Shown: positions 43,485 through 55,453, counted from the stretch's first letter. The stretch: 64,000 bases of DNA from Rhizomys pruinosus (GCA_009823505.1 VZQC01007129.1:1715905-1779904); one strand, 5' to 3'. Numbers and translations are program-made. The notes: generated from the sequence alone by a model not told the origin.

Positions 43485-43935
43485 TGTAAAGAGGGACGAG
43501 TTATAAGGGAACATTTTTCTATTTTGTGGAAATATACCATGCAAGAAACAGCCCCCATCCTCAGATTCCAGGATAAACCACAGAATATCTCAATAACTAA
43601 CAGGGAAAGACTGAAGGTTAAACATGTTTGCTCTTCTGCCAGGATGTACTCAGTGAGAAACCCCCCCCCCCCAAGGCGCCACCAAAGCTGCCAGGTGGCC
43701 CCGACCTATCAGTCTAAAAATCATGCTTCCTCAGTCCCTATAAATCAATTACAAAATGCCCAAACTGGAAAATTCCCCATTTGCAGTTTTTCCTTTAAAA
43801 GATATCCTCCCCACCCCGCAGCTGCAGGACCGCTTCTCCCAGCCTGCTGCATCAGGAGGGTGTTGGTCCAAGCTCGAGCATGAATTAAAGACTCTTTGTA
43901 TTTATATCAGAGACGTATGTCCTGGTGGTCTTTCA
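43485..43935 (+). repeat. 3' LTR of VL30-like element
   Basis: 451 bp, TGTAAAGA to TCTTTCA, preceded by the purine-rich 'aggaatgggggaa'. The text after it ('ggggtcccagtgatc') still matches the primer-site region behind the 5' LTR, so this LTR may originally have been followed by another leader. Confidence 0.75.
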
Positions 43936-43961
43936 GGGGTCCCAGTGATCGGGGCAAAACA

Positions 43962-44520
43962 CTTCCCCTCATGCCCTCACATATGCCTTGCCACTGAGTG
44001 CCTGCACACCCTGGTGTCTCTTTGGATGTCTATCCAAGTTTCCTCTTCCTGTGATAGCAGTCATATCAAGTTATGGTACATACTGATGGGCTCATTTGAA
44101 CTTAATTTTTTAGGGTTCCTATCTTCAAAATGTAGTTACAGTCTGAGGTGCAAACGTTCAAGTCTTCAACATATGAAGTTAGGGGAAGACAGAATTTCCT
44201 CCTTAACATCCAGTATGTGTTTATTCCCTGCCAAGGCTTTTTTATTCTACCTTGCTCGTAATTTAAACACTATAGATTCCAAACCCCAGGCACTCAGTGA
44301 TGCCATTCTGCTCCATGAAACCAAGGCATGCCAGATCTTTTGAAGCTAAGAAAGTACCAAATAATGCATAATGAACAGTACCTGCCGCAGGCTAGAACGA
44401 GCTTAACAATGTATCTCTGGCCCTGAAAACTGTCCTGCCACATGTCTTGCTCATAGATTCCAGGCTCTTTTGCAACCATTATAAAGAGTTTCTGCATGCA
44501 TATGCACAGTTAAGCTGGTT
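43962..44520. other. Unrecognised sequence
   Basis: No repeat family recognised. The 195-codon plus frame that crosses into the LTR (43756-44343) has no known domain and I do not call it a gene. Confidence 0.4.
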
Positions 44521-44521
44521 T

Positions 44522-44531
44522 CTTTTTGTTG

Positions 44532-44562
<31 letters not shown>

Positions 44563-44714
44563 CTCTTTTTTGTCTTTTCCAGTCAGGGTCTCCCTGTAGC
44601 TCCAGCTGCCCTGGAACTCACTCCATAGACCAGGGTGGCCTTGAACTCACAAAGATCCGCCTGCCTCTGCCTCCTGAGTGCTAGGATTAAAGGCGTGGGC
44701 CACCACTCCAGGCT
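44522..44714 (-). mobile_element. B1 SINE with long T tail
   Basis: Antisense B1 ('cagggtctccctgtagctcc' to 'ggccaccactccagg') with its poly(A) tail as a T run at about 44529-44562. An imperfect flanking repeat (TTAAGCTGGTTT / TTCAGCTGGTTT) is visible. Confidence 0.92.
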
Positions 44715-45359
44715 GTTCAGCTGGTTTTAACTGGCCTTTTGTTGGTGGAATTTCAATTTCAACGTGGCTGGCAGGAAAAAAAAAGAAAAAGTCCATTGAT
44801 GGCTCCAATTGATGCTGTGTGTGCCTAGCCTAGAGTCATCTTGAGTAGGTGGAATTGTGCCTGCCCACCTCCATACTCAGCCCCACCCCCTCTTCCCTGA
44901 AAGTGGACTTCCCTCTTCCTATGCTGAAAGCCAATATATTTAGCTCCTTCGTGCCTTTGTGGCATGTTCAATGCTGTTCCTTCCATCTGGAATGCTCTTT
45001 TTTTTTTTTTTTTTACTCCAGAGTGGGGTGACAGTTTCTTCAAGAAGTTTCCCTGAATACCTATTAATTAGGATGCACGTTCTCTTGCCAGCAATAGACA
45101 GTCTAATTTCAGCGCTGTAGCCCAATGAATCCTCTCTCAGTAGCTGAAGATTAGTTCCTGTGGGTATCAAAATTGATGAGTGCTGTGTCATTTGGTGTTT
45201 GCATCTAACCAACATAATCCTCATGTCTACTTGAAATTACTAGATTACTTAAAGTATATGATGTGAACATCGTAAATAGTTATCATACTTTATTAAGAAT
45301 AAATGACAAGGAAAAGCTTCCCCAAGCTCAGTATGAATGATTTTTTTAGAAAATTATTT
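44715..45359. other. Unrecognised sequence with poly(T)
   Basis: An 18-base T run lies at about 44997-45014; otherwise nothing is recognised. Confidence 0.4.
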
Positions 45360-45579
45360 TTGCTCAGTTGGTTGAGACTTCAGATGTAAAACCCTGGAGG
45401 GGTGGCCATAGCTTGTTTCTTGCTCTAGCAAGGGTCTGAGCTGGGACGTGGTTCTGGCTGGTGCAGTTACTGGTGCTGAGCTCCTTGACTGCTGCTCTGC
45501 TATGCTTAGCACATTTTGGTGGTCCAGAATAGCTCACCACCATCGGCACATTACAGCCATTCGGAAGTAGGAGAAGGAA

Positions 45580-45915
45580 AAGCAGGGAGATGGCTTGAGA
45601 GTTGTACATTTTCTTTTAGCTTGTTTTCCAGTGGTCAGGATGAATCTCAAGGCCACTGCTAGGTTCAGGAGAGGGGAGCTGAAGGCACTGAGGGGAGAGA
45701 GGGGCTGCCTGCGATGCAGGCGTAGAGCTGCCCAGCACGTCGGAACCCAGACCATATCACAATGGCTCCAAATGCTGCCCATGGAGTTGCAGAGCTTTGC
45801 GTTTTCCCTGCCGGGGTTCAGTCTTGATTTGGTCCTACTTTTCCAGTTCCTCACTTTTGGAATAGAAATATCCTGTACCATTGTATATTGGAACTATGTA
45901 ACTTGCTTTATTAGT
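45580..45915 (+). mobile_element. MaLR internal fragment
   Basis: 'gcgttttccctgcc.gggttcagtcttgatttggtcc' and 'tttggaatagaaat' match the internal 3' region at 33429-33560. The match is clear from 45775; the upstream limit is uncertain. No LTR is attached. Confidence 0.6.
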
Positions 45916-46014
45916 ATTTGAAAGTTTCATACATTTATATAAGGCATATTGATCATATCACTCACCACTACATCTCTCAAACTCTTCCTACCACTTCCCA
46001 ACTTGATGGTCTCT

Positions 46015-46720
46015 TTTTTTTTATTTTACTTGTTTATTAAATTTTGTGAATTTCATATAACTTTTTAAAAATTAATTAATTTATTTTTTATTATTATTTG
46101 GTTATTTTTAAGCGATTCTACAATAAAATAACACAGTTGTTTTCAGATACCATTGATGTTACTCAGTTTGCTGTACAATTAGGTAATTGGTGCATTTTAC
46201 AAGTATCTATGTCCAAATTTTGAACAACCCAAGGTTCCCATAGTCCATTTGGAGAAGCTTGTATACACAGGCATGTTGATCAGTTAGGAGTCCAGACTAT
46301 ATTGCTGTAGTCTCATGATTCACCCCTATCTCTCCACAGCCCTTACATTCTGATGGTCTCTTTTTATTGTTAATACCAATCTCCCAAGTCCAGCTAGTGT
46401 TGTCTGTATGTATCTGGGTGTGTGGCCATCCACTGGGGCACAGACCACCTACCAGCAGCTGCTTCCTAAAAGGAAAGTGACTCTCCCTCCCTTAGCAGTC
46501 ATCAACTGTCAATAGTCCAGCATGGGGTCTTACCATATAATTATGGTGGACAACAGAGAGCAGTGGTGATAGCCTGTGTTGTTTTGGGTGCCTCTGAAAC
46601 CTCTATAACCAATAACTCATAAGTATCCCATGCCTGGTACTGGCATTTTTATTTAACAGCCAACTCTTCTGGGAGCAGCATGGTCCATCTTTGCATGGGA
46701 CTTCTGTTCAAACTCCCTTT
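46015..46720 (-). mobile_element. L1 3' UTR pieces, antisense
   Basis: 'gcgattctacaataaaataacacagttg' with 'caattaggtaattggtgc' is the L1 3' UTR also seen at 48.7 kb. 46280-46640 resembles an older L1 3' UTR ('cagcagctgcttcctaaaagg'). Confidence 0.6.
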
Positions 46721-46737
46721 TATATATTATGCATTTT

Positions 46738-46884
46738 TTTGCCTTTTTGAGAGAGGGTTTTCCTGTAGCCCCAGCTGTCCTGGAACTCACTATATACACC
46801 AGGCTGGCTTTGAACTCATAGAGATCCACCTGCCTCTGCCTCCCAAGTGCTGGGATTACAGGTGTGCACCACCATGCCTGGCTA
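46738..46884 (-). mobile_element. B1 SINE with target duplication
   Basis: Antisense B1 flanked by an exact 16-bp repeat, ATATATTATGCATTTT, at 46722-46737 and 46885-46900. Confidence 0.95.
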
Positions 46885-46900
46885 ATATATTATGCATTTT

Positions 46901-47875
46901 CAATTAGCTTACTACATACTAGTGGATTTCCATAAGGCTTTTCTGTGTATCCTTACTTTTGTCTAAACCTCCTCTTACCCTTTCCCCCGTCAATCCTCCA
47001 ACCTCCACTGAAACCTTTACCCCTGAGTATTTGTTGCTTGCATTCTATTATCTCCTGTAATTGGATTTTTCTTGTGTTGGAAGATTATAGAGTTTCATAT
47101 TGCTTTCTCATACACCCTTCATGTTGGTTATGCCTTCCACAAATACCTCATTTCCCCATCTCCTACCCAACCCCATGCTGGAACCTTCTGTGTCTGGTAT
47201 TCCTCCACCTCTACTTTCATTTTACCTGTATTTTGGTACCCTCTTCCCTTTACAGTTTCGATCCCCAAGATATCATTTCTAGTTTCCTGGCTTATACAGA
47301 TGCTCCAGGTTAAACACACAAAACAAAAGATTCAAAGCTTGGACTTACATATGAGGAGAACATGTGGCATTTGTCTTTCTGTACCTGGGTGACTTACTCA
47401 ATAATATATTTTTCCAGTTTCCATCCAGTTACCTGAAAATGTCATGATTTTATTTTTCTTTACAGCAGAGCAATACTCCATTATGCATATGCACCATATT
47501 TTCCTTATTCATTCATCAATTGATGAGCATCTTGGTTTATTCCATTTCGTAGCTATGGTGAATTGGGTCACAATGATTGTGTATATGCATGTATCTCTGC
47601 AGTAGGGTATAGAGTGATTTGGGTATATGCCTAGGAGTGAAATAGTGAAATAGCTGTTTTATATGGTAGTCTTATGTATTTTTTGAGAATCCATCTGATT
47701 TCTTTTCTGAGTGGCTGCACTAGTTTATACTCCCACCCTCAGTGCATAGGGGTTCCCTTTTCCCCACAACCATGCAAGCATTTTTTTTTTTTTGTCATTT
47801 GTATTCCTGATCTCGGCCATTCTGACAGATGTGAGCTGAAATGTTAAAGTAGGGGCATTTCTCTGCTTTGTAGTA
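46901..47875 (-). mobile_element. Old L1 3' end, antisense
   Basis: Antisense ORF2 C-terminal text ('ctccattatgcatatgcaccata', 'cattcatcaattgatgagcat', 'ctgcactagtttatactccc') preceded by 3' UTR-like sequence. More diverged than its neighbours. Plus-strand frames of 100-120 codons over it are shadows. Confidence 0.75.
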
Positions 47876-48685
47876 TTATCAGAATTGAGTTTATGACAAT
47901 GAAAACCAGTATTTTTTTCCTGCTATTCTAAAATATCTGTTGATCTCTTTCTAAGATTCAAACAAATATGTAATTTACTAATATATTTTTTTCTTATTAT
48001 CCAGACTTATTTTTTTCCTTGTTGAGAGTATATGCATTAACATCTTGGCCATTTTCAATATGAACTTTTACCAGACTCTGTAGTCCAGGTACCAGGTAGG
48101 AGGTTGCATGCTGTCTTGGCCATTTTATTCAATCCTGTTTTCTTTGGTTGGCATAGAGCTGTCTATTGTCATCAAATGGTAAAATGGATTAATTCATCCC
48201 TCTCCAGTATGTCTACAACTTTTTATTAGTAAAATAGCTTCCACAAGGGCTTGGAATAATACCATTTGATAAATAATGATTGATAAGAACCAAACCCTGA
48301 TGTCACTGTAGCAATAGTTATGAAATATTTTCTCAATATTTTTCTAAACATTTTGTAAGAGAGGGACTATTAACTTCAGCTTGTAGATAAAACATTCTCT
48401 AAGTTTTAGTCAGATAGCAAGTAGTTAGCCCTATTTAACCAATAAACTATATTTACATAAATTATTCATAATAATACATTGCATACATAAATCAGCACAT
48501 AGTTCAGCCTACATATTAATATACATATCTATTTATGTGTCTATCTATATGAGGGTGTAAAAAGAGATATGCTATAACTGTAACATAAAGAACAAATAAA
48601 AGCGTGTTAATATGTATTTTAGAACATAAGTGTCTGATACAATCACTCAGAATACATTATTTAGAAGTTGAGCTTCTTTTTTAAT
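47876..48685. other. AT-rich unrecognised sequence
   Basis: No element or gene recognised. Confidence 0.4.
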
Positions 48686-48689
48686 TTTT

Positions 48690-49238
48690 TAAGGGATTCT
48701 ACAATATAAGAGCACAGTTGTTTTCAGATCACATTAAAGTTGCTCAGTTTGCATACAATTAGGTAATTGGTGCTAGCATCCACGATGAGGGATACCATTT
48801 GTCGTTTGTTTTTCTGGGACTGTGTTACTTCACTCAGCATGATATCTTCTAGCTCCAGCCATTTACCTGCAAAGTTCATGATGTCATCTTCTTTAGCACT
48901 GCATAGAACTCCATTGTGTAGATGTACCACATTTTCTCTCTCCACTCATCAGTTGAGGGGCACTTGGGTTGGTTCCAGCTCCTTGCTATTGTGACGAGAG
49001 CTGCAATAAGCGTGGTTGTGCATGTATCTCTGCGGTGAGATGAGTTTTGTGGGTATTTGCCCAGGAGTGGTATGGCTGGGTCAGGGGCAAGTTCATTCCA
49101 AGTCTTCCAAGGGTTCTCCACACTGCTTTCCATAGTGGCTGTGTGAGTTTACGTTCCCACCAGCAGTGGATGAATGTTCCCCTTTCCCTACAACCTCTCC
49201 AGCACTTGGTATCATTTGTTTTCTTGATCTTAGCCAGT
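48690..49238 (-). mobile_element. L1 3' end, antisense
   Basis: 3' UTR and the ORF2 C-terminus on the minus strand (48724-48945 and 48876-49133: 'WNELAPDPAIPLLGKYPQ', 'KMWYIYTMEFYAVLKK'). It breaks off at 49238, where ERV gag sequence begins. It may be the downstream end of the L1 that resumes at 52.9 kb, but about 1 kb of ORF2 between them is missing. Confidence 0.85.
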
Positions 49239-49910
49239 CTTATCCAGGACTGCTTGCCTGAGTTCTTTCAGCTCAGTTGCCTGGTATGGGTACCAGTTTA
49301 GAGGACTACCCCGAGTTGGAGCTAAATTAACGGAGAATGCCTGTAATTGAAGATCTGGGTTATCCTGAATCTGGGACAGTTTTTCTGTGGCAGAGAGGGA
49401 AGAGGTTGAGGGTGAAGGTGTTTCTGGCCCCTTGAGAGGGAGTGCCTAATAATTAGGGGAAAGGTTAAGGCTAGCCACCTGGATGTTTTGATTATCCTCT
49501 TCTATTTTTACTGGGTCTGGAGCTTGGGGGCTTTTGGAGGGAATTTTATTGGGGCTCTTGATGGGAATTTTAGTAGGTTCTTGGGAGGAGGTAGTCTGCA
49601 ATTTAATTTTGTTGTTTTCCTTTCCTGGAGTGGTTTGGTGAGAAGGCCCTAAGCATTGTCTCACCGTGGCTAGTAGTGGCAAGAACATGAGAGATGCTGG
49701 AGCATTTTCTCACTGTCTAGCATTCTGTGCCACACGTGTCCAGGATTCTGAACTCCATAAATCTGCAAGGGACATGCACGGGGCAATATTAAGAGTCTCA
49801 CACCAAAAGGAGGCAGCTTCCCACGTGGAAATTTTAACTCCTCAACTTTTGAGGAGCATTTTTATTTTCTTAGCCTGTGGGTCTTTTTGGCATGTCTGTT
49901 TGTTACCCAT
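49235..49910 (-). pseudogene. gag remnant of second class II ERV
   Basis: An ATG at 49908-49910 begins MGNKQTCQKDPQAKK, a myristoylation signal followed by a basic stretch, then a matrix-like block ('ISTWEAASFWCETL'). The same reading frame continues for about 225 codons through a lysine/proline-rich linker to a capsid-start-like block ('QATELKELRQAV'). It is broken only by stops: TGA at 49842-49844, TGA at 49710-49712 and TAG at 49446-49448; there are no frame changes. It ends at the junction with antisense L1. It differs from the Gag of the 21-28 kb provirus, so it is a separate family. Confidence 0.7.
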
Positions 49911-50360
49911 GATAAAGAGAGACAGGAAATGCTAGTGGTTAGGGAAAGGGACAGTTCAAAAGACTAACCTCACAGGAAGAGAGAATTCCATGGAGATGTG
50001 GCAAGCTGGCTGTGTAGAGGACAGAGACTTATACAGATAGGAAATGCTAGTGGTTAGGGAAAGAGACAGTTCAAAAGACTAACCTCATGGGAAGAGAGAA
50101 TTCCACAGAGATGTGCTGAGCTGGCCGTATAGAGGACAGAGACTTAAAGCAGATTCAAAGATTAATCTCTCGTGGGAAAAGACTTAAATTCCACGGAGAT
50201 ATACCATAGCTGGTCATGACTACCCTGGTTAGGGGGGTATCTCCTTGTTGCTATGGTAAAAACCTCCAAGATTTCCCTTGTGTGGGGAAAATCAAGGTCT
50301 AAGAGAGAGCCCAAGGAATACCTTGTTTCCTTCTTCATTTGGTGGAAAGTCGAGCTGCAT

Positions 50361-50373
50361 GTTCTGGGTGCCA
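50361..50373 (-). promoter_or_regulatory. Primer binding site of second ERV
   Basis: Sense TGGCACCCAGAAC, two bases after a terminal CA, resembles lysine-tRNA primer sites with changes. Confidence 0.5.
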
Positions 50374-50819
50374 GTTGTCATTGTTCAATGTCTTTGAATC
50401 ATGTGTGACCACATTCTGCATGCTGTCCTTCCCTTCTTGGCTCAGCTCCAGGATTTGTCTCCTGCCTTCAGGCCAACAGCCTCTAGGCTTTGCTCCTGCA
50501 AGAATGGGGGAGGGAAAACCGCAGAAGATCACCAGTGGACATGAATGAACTCACACACGCAGAGAGCTGGGGAGAATAGGAACTCCGTTTATTTTCTATC
50601 AGTGAGGTCTATATATTGAAGGCTATTGTGCTCTGGGCAAGGAAGTGTGGAGCAGGCAGAAGGGAGGGATGAGCCACCTTTGCTCTAATCGGGGGGGGGG
50701 CGGGGCTGCAGAGCTCCAGTTTGTGCAACAGGTAACCAGAGGTGTGACATTTTGCTCAATGCCTCAAGGGAAGGGGCCTGGAACTTTCCAGAGATAGGGT
50801 GAAGCAAGAATCATTGTAA

Positions 50820-52780
50820 AAATAAACCTAGAAAAATCAGTAGCCTTCCTTTACACCAACAATAAGCAACTGGAGAAGAACTATAAGGAGACCTTCCCAA
50901 TCACAATAGCCTCAAAAAAATACCTAGGAATAAACCTAACCAAAGACACCAAAGACCTTTACAACAAAAATTTTAAAACCCTGAAGAAGGAGATTGAAAA
51001 TGAAATCAAAAGATGGAAAGACCTCCCATGCTCATGGATTGGAAAAATTAATATAGTAAAAATTTCCATTCTACCCAAATTAATATATAGATTCAATGCA
51101 ATCCCAATCAAAATCCTCATGAGATTTTTCATAGTCTTAGAAAAAAAATTCTTAAATTCATATGGAAAAACAAAAGACCCCGAATAGCTAAAGCAACCCT
51201 GAGTGAAAAGTGCAATACTGAGGGGATTGCATTACCAGACTTCAAGCTATATTACAGGGCTATGGACCAATGGAACAAAATTGAAGATCCAAACTTGAGC
51301 TCATATAACTTCAGCCACCTCATATTTGACAAAGGGGCCAAAAAAGCTCAATGGAGGAAAGATAGCATCTTCAGCAAATGGTGTTGGCAAAACTGGATCA
51401 CCATTTGTAGAAGAACAAAATTAAACCCCTACCTCTCACCCTGTACAAAAATCAACTCCAAGTGGATCAAAGATCTCAATGTGAAGCCTGAAACTCTGAA
51501 GGTAATAAAAGAAAAAGTTGGCAACAACCTACAAAACATAGGTGTAGGAGGAGACTTTCTAAACCAGACAGCAGCCACACAGGAAGTAAGGTCAACAGTT
51601 GACAAGTGGGACCTCATAAAACTCAAAAGCCTCTGTACAGTGAAAGAAACAATCAAGGAGGTGAAGAGAAAACCCACAGAGTGGGAAGAAATCTTTACCA
51701 GTGACACATCTGACAGAGCATTAACATCAAGAATATATAAACTACTCAAAAAACAAAGAAGGAAGAAGACGAATGACCTACTCAAAAGATGGAGTAAAGA
51801 GCTGAACAGAGTCTTCAGCAGTGAGGAATTAAGGATGGCTGAGAAACATCTTAAAAAGTGTTCATCATCATTAATAATTAAGGAAATGCAAATTAAAACC
51901 AATCCAAGATATCATCTCACTCCAATATGGCTAGCTGAGATCAAGAAAACAAAAGACAACAGATGCTGGAGGGGTTGTGGGGAAAGGGGAACACTCATTC
52001 ACTGCTTGTGAGAATGTAAACTTGTACAACCACTATGGAAAGCAGCGTGGAGAACCCTGAAAAGATTTGGAATGAACTTATCATCTGACCCAATCATACC
52101 GCTCCTGGGTATATACCCCAAAGACTCATCCTACTGCAAAGATATATGCACATCCATGTTTATTGCAGCTTTCTTCACAATAGCAAAGAGCTGGAACCAA
52201 CCCATATGCCCCTCAACAGATGAGTGAATGACAAAAATGTGGTACATCTACACAATGGAATACAATTCAGCGGTAAAGAAGGATGGCATTATGCACTTTG
52301 CAGGTAAATGGATGGAGCTCAAAGCCATTATGCTGAGTGAGGTGACACAGTCCCAGAAAGACAAATGGAGAATGGTTTCCCTCATATGTCGGTGCTAACA
52401 CCATATCCCCCAGATGAAAGGCAAGCTAAATGACAATATGGTTATATTTTTGGTTTATCTTAAAGCAACTATGTTGTCATAATGTGAATCCCTCAATGGG
52501 TTCTAGAATCCACCCACCAATTATTTTCAGACTCTGTAATTACTGCATATTGGTGGAGAGTATGTATCCATATTTTAGAATAATATGAAATTAATGGAGG
52601 AAAATGTGAATTCCTAAAGCATACAAAAAGACTGAGATAAAGATGCAGGACAGTTATGATAGAGAACATGATCTGGGATGGTTTGGGGTGGGGTAGGGGA
52701 AAGGGATAGGGGAATATGCCTGAACAGAAATGAAAAATGATGTATGAAATACATAAAACATCAATAAAAAACTGATAAAA
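50820..52780 (+). mobile_element. 5'-truncated L1 with 14-bp target duplication
   Basis: 1961 bp of L1: ORF2 from the thumb region to the C-terminus, 3' UTR and poly(A). It is flanked by an exact AAGAATCATTGTAA at 50806-50819 and 52781-52794. Its low decay suggests it is one of the younger insertions here. Confidence 0.95.
50822..52398 (+). pseudogene. L1 ORF2 C-terminal part
   Basis: The reverse transcriptase thumb and C-terminal domain of the L1 ORF2 protein are readable: first block '[16 protein letters not shown]' and '[16 protein letters not shown]', then a 249-codon frame at 51262-52011, then 'WYIYTMEYNSAVKKDG' to the natural end near 52398. A frame change lies around the A run at 51141-51150, and a TGA at about 52009-52011 replaces a tryptophan codon of the zinc-knuckle-like region. 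The endonuclease and catalytic reverse transcriptase are absent because the copy is 5'-truncated, so it cannot move by itself. Confidence 0.85.
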
Positions 52781-52919
52781 AAGAATCATTGTAATATCCC
52801 GAATTTTCCTGCTACAGATAACTCTGAATGCCCACAGAGATATCAGATAACTGGTGATCTTCAGGACAGATCTTACAAGTTCTCACTTCAAGCCACACAC
52901 AAAGTTTCATTCCCACAAT

Positions 52920-55430
52920 CATATTGTCTGCAAAAAGGTATAGCTTGACTTCTTTTCCAATTAGTACTCCTTTAATTTCCTTTTCTTGCCTTATTGCCCT
53001 AGCAAGTGTTTCAAGCACTATACTGAAGAGGAGTGGTGATGGGGGCAGCCTTGCCTGGTTCCTGCCTTTAAGGGGAATATTTCTAACTTCTCTCCATTTA
53101 GGGATGATGTTGGCTGTGGGTTTGTTGTATATGGCTTTGTTTATGTTGAGGAATGTTCCCTCCAGTCCAATTCCCTCTAGAACTTTAAACATGAAGGGAT
53201 GCTAGTTTTTTTCTGTCTTTTTGTGCATCAATTGTAATGATCATGTGGTTTTTGTCTTTCAGTCCATTTATGTGTTTTATAATATTTATTGCTTTACATA
53301 TACTGAACCATACCTGCATCTCTGGTATGAATATAACTTGGTCATGGTGGATAATTTTTTTTTGATGTGGGTCTGTATGTGGTTTTGCAAGTATTTTGTT
53401 GAGTATTTTTGTGTCTATGTTCATTAATGAGATGGGCCTATAGTTTTCTTTTTTGGTTGTGTCTTTGCCTGGTTTGGGTATTGGGGTAATGCTGGATTCA
53501 TAGAATTTGGGAGATTTCCCTCTGTAGCTTTGTGAACAGTTTGAGTAGTAATGGTTGTAAGTCTTCTTTAAATGTTTTATAGAATTCTGCTGTGAAATCA
53601 TCTGGGCCTGCTCTTTGATTTTAGTGAGAGGTTTTTAATTACATTTTCAATTTCCTCAAATATTATGGGTCTGTTTAAGCTGTCAATATCATCTTGGTTA
53701 AGCTTTGGTGAATTCTAGGATTTCAGATATTCATCCATTTCTCTTAGGTTTTCAAATTTAGTAGTGTATAGTAGTGTTTTTGAAGTATTCTCCTATGATT
53801 GTCTGGATTTTTCTGTTGTGATGTTTCCCTTTTCTTCAAAAATTCTATTGATTTAGAGTTGCTCTTTTTTTTCTTTTGGTTAAACTGGCTAGAGGTCTGT
53901 CTATCTTGTTTATTCTTTCAAAGAACCAACTTTTGGATTCATTGATTCTTTGTATTATTTTCTTTGTTTCTATTTCATTGATTTCTGCTCTGATTTTTGT
54001 TATTTCTTCCTGTATATTGGGTTTGGGTTTCATTTGTTGTTGTTTCTCAAGTGTTTTTAGCTGCAGTATTAGATTGTTTGTTTGTGTTCTTTCTGTGTTT
54101 TTTTTTTTTTTTAAGTAAGGACCCTGGGCTATAAATTTCCCTCTTAGGACTGCTTTTAAAATATCCCATAGGTTTTGTTGTGTTGTATTGTCATTTTTGT
54201 GTAGTTCCAGGAATGCTTTTATGTCTTTATTTCTCCCTTAACCCATTCATTATTCATGAGTGTGTTGTTTAGTCTATATGTGTTCTTGTAGATACTTGGG
54301 CTTATCCTGGTGTTGATATTGAGATTTATTGTACTATTGTCTGACAGAATGCATGAAATTATTTCAATCCTTTTGTATTTGTTGAAGTTTTTTTGTGTCC
54401 CAGTATGTGGCCGATTTTGGAGAATGTTCCATGGTGTGCTGAGTAGAAAGTATATTCTCTGGTGTTTGGGTGGTGTGGTGGTTTGAATGGGTATCCCCCA
54501 TAGGCTGTAGGTGTTCAGACATTTGTCTCCAGTTGGTGGCACTGTTTTTGGACGTCTTGGAAGGTGTGGCCGTGCTGGAGGAAGTGCGTTGTTGGGGGCA
54601 GGCTTAGTGAGTTTTAACAGGCCTCGTGGTCTACAGTCGCGCGCGTGCTCTCTCTCTCTGCTTCCTTTGCTCATTGCGAGATGTGACCCTCGGTTTGCTG
54701 CTCCAGTCTCCAGCCGCCATGCCTCCCACCACAATGGGCTCTAATTCCCTGGAACCGTCAATCGTAAGCTCAAATAAACTCTTCCTTTTATAAGTTCCTT
54801 GGTCATGGTGCTTTATCACAGCAACAGAAAAGTGACTAATACAGGTGGAATATTCGGTAGATGTCTGTGAGGTCCATTTGGAGTAATGTATTGTTCAGTT
54901 CAGATGTCTCTCTGTTTATTCTTTGTCCAGTTGATCTAGCAAACAGCTCAGTGGGGTATTGAAGTCCTCCACTATTAGCATGCTGGGATCAATTTGTGCC
55001 TTAAGGTCTTGCAGGATTGTGTTTATAAAGTTTAGTGCACCAGAGTTTGTTGCATATATATTTATGATTTGTGAAATCTTCCTGATTAATTGTTCCTTTT
55101 ATAAGGACATAATGGCCGTCTTCGTCTTTTCTGATTAGATTTATTTTGAAGTCTACTTTTGTCTGATATTAGAATGGAAACTCCTGCTTGCTTTTTGGTT
55201 CTATTTGCTTGGAATATCTTTTTCTGTCCTTTTACTTTAAGTTGGTGCTTGTCCTTGAGGGTGAGATGGGTTTCTTTGTAGACAGCATATAGATGGATTC
55301 TGTTTCCTAATCCATTTTCCCAATCTACATATTTTGCTTGGGGAGTTTAGTCCATTCATATTTAAGGTTATAATTGAGAGATGTGTGTTTCTTCCTTTCT
55401 TATTTTCTGTTTGCATTCTTGGTCTGGTTT
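52920..55430 (-). pseudogene. L1 ORF2, N-terminal two thirds, dead
   Basis: Endonuclease start at about 55430 ('LNMNGLNSP', 'WIRKQNPSICCLQ'), continuing past the MT-type LTR at 54474-54843 to the linker, then reverse transcriptase: 53601-53185 ('[10 protein letters not shown]', '[17 protein letters not shown]') and 53192-52920 with LFADNMI where an active copy would have a YADDM-type box. The first catalytic aspartate remains but the second is changed to asparagine. There are many frame changes and stops. Confidence 0.85.
54474..54843 (+). mobile_element. MaLR (MT-type) solo LTR
   Basis: 370 bp, TGTGGTGG to TAATACA, with an exact 5-bp duplication, GGTGG, at 54469-54473 and 54844-54848. It contains a CG-rich 'tcgcgcgcgtgc' beside the CT run. 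It interrupts the L1 endonuclease. Confidence 0.95.
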
Positions 55431-55453
55431 GTATTTTCACAGTTATACTTTTA

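Larger units (their letters stand above)
41182..43935 (+). mobile_element. Class I, VL30-like short ERV
   Basis: Two closely similar LTRs (41182-41642 and 43485-43935) in the same orientation enclose only about 1.8 kb. LTR ends are TGTAAAGA...TCTTTCA, as in gammaretroviral LTRs, with 'taaagactctttgtattt' as the poly(A) region. After the first LTR come glutamine- and proline-tRNA-like primer-site sequences, a long leader, a gag ATG with only seven codons, and no pol or env that I can recognise. This resembles VL30-type non-coding passengers that rely on a helper. Confidence 0.75.
50376..52816 (-). mobile_element. 5' LTR of second ERV, split by L1
   Basis: The sense LTR seems to start TGTAGCAGGAAAATTCGGG at 52816, is cut after 22 bp by the L1 at 50820-52780, and resumes at 50819 through to the terminal CA at 50376. 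Together that is about 466 bp. It has a CT-rich U3 with a run of C (plus-strand G run at 50691-50704) and an AATAAA (plus-strand TTTATT near 50590). The 5' limit is inferred from the TG start and no matching target duplication is available. Confidence 0.6.

Noticed and set aside
41182..43935. Complete gammaretrovirus
   Set aside because: The internal region is only about 1.8 kb and holds no recognisable pol or env.
43407..44343. 158- and 195-codon plus-strand frames
   Set aside because: They cover the VL30-like 3' LTR and its flank in two overlapping frames; no domain and no start context.
51429..51902. 157-codon minus-strand frame
   Set aside because: Antisense of the L1 ORF2 frame at 51262-52011.
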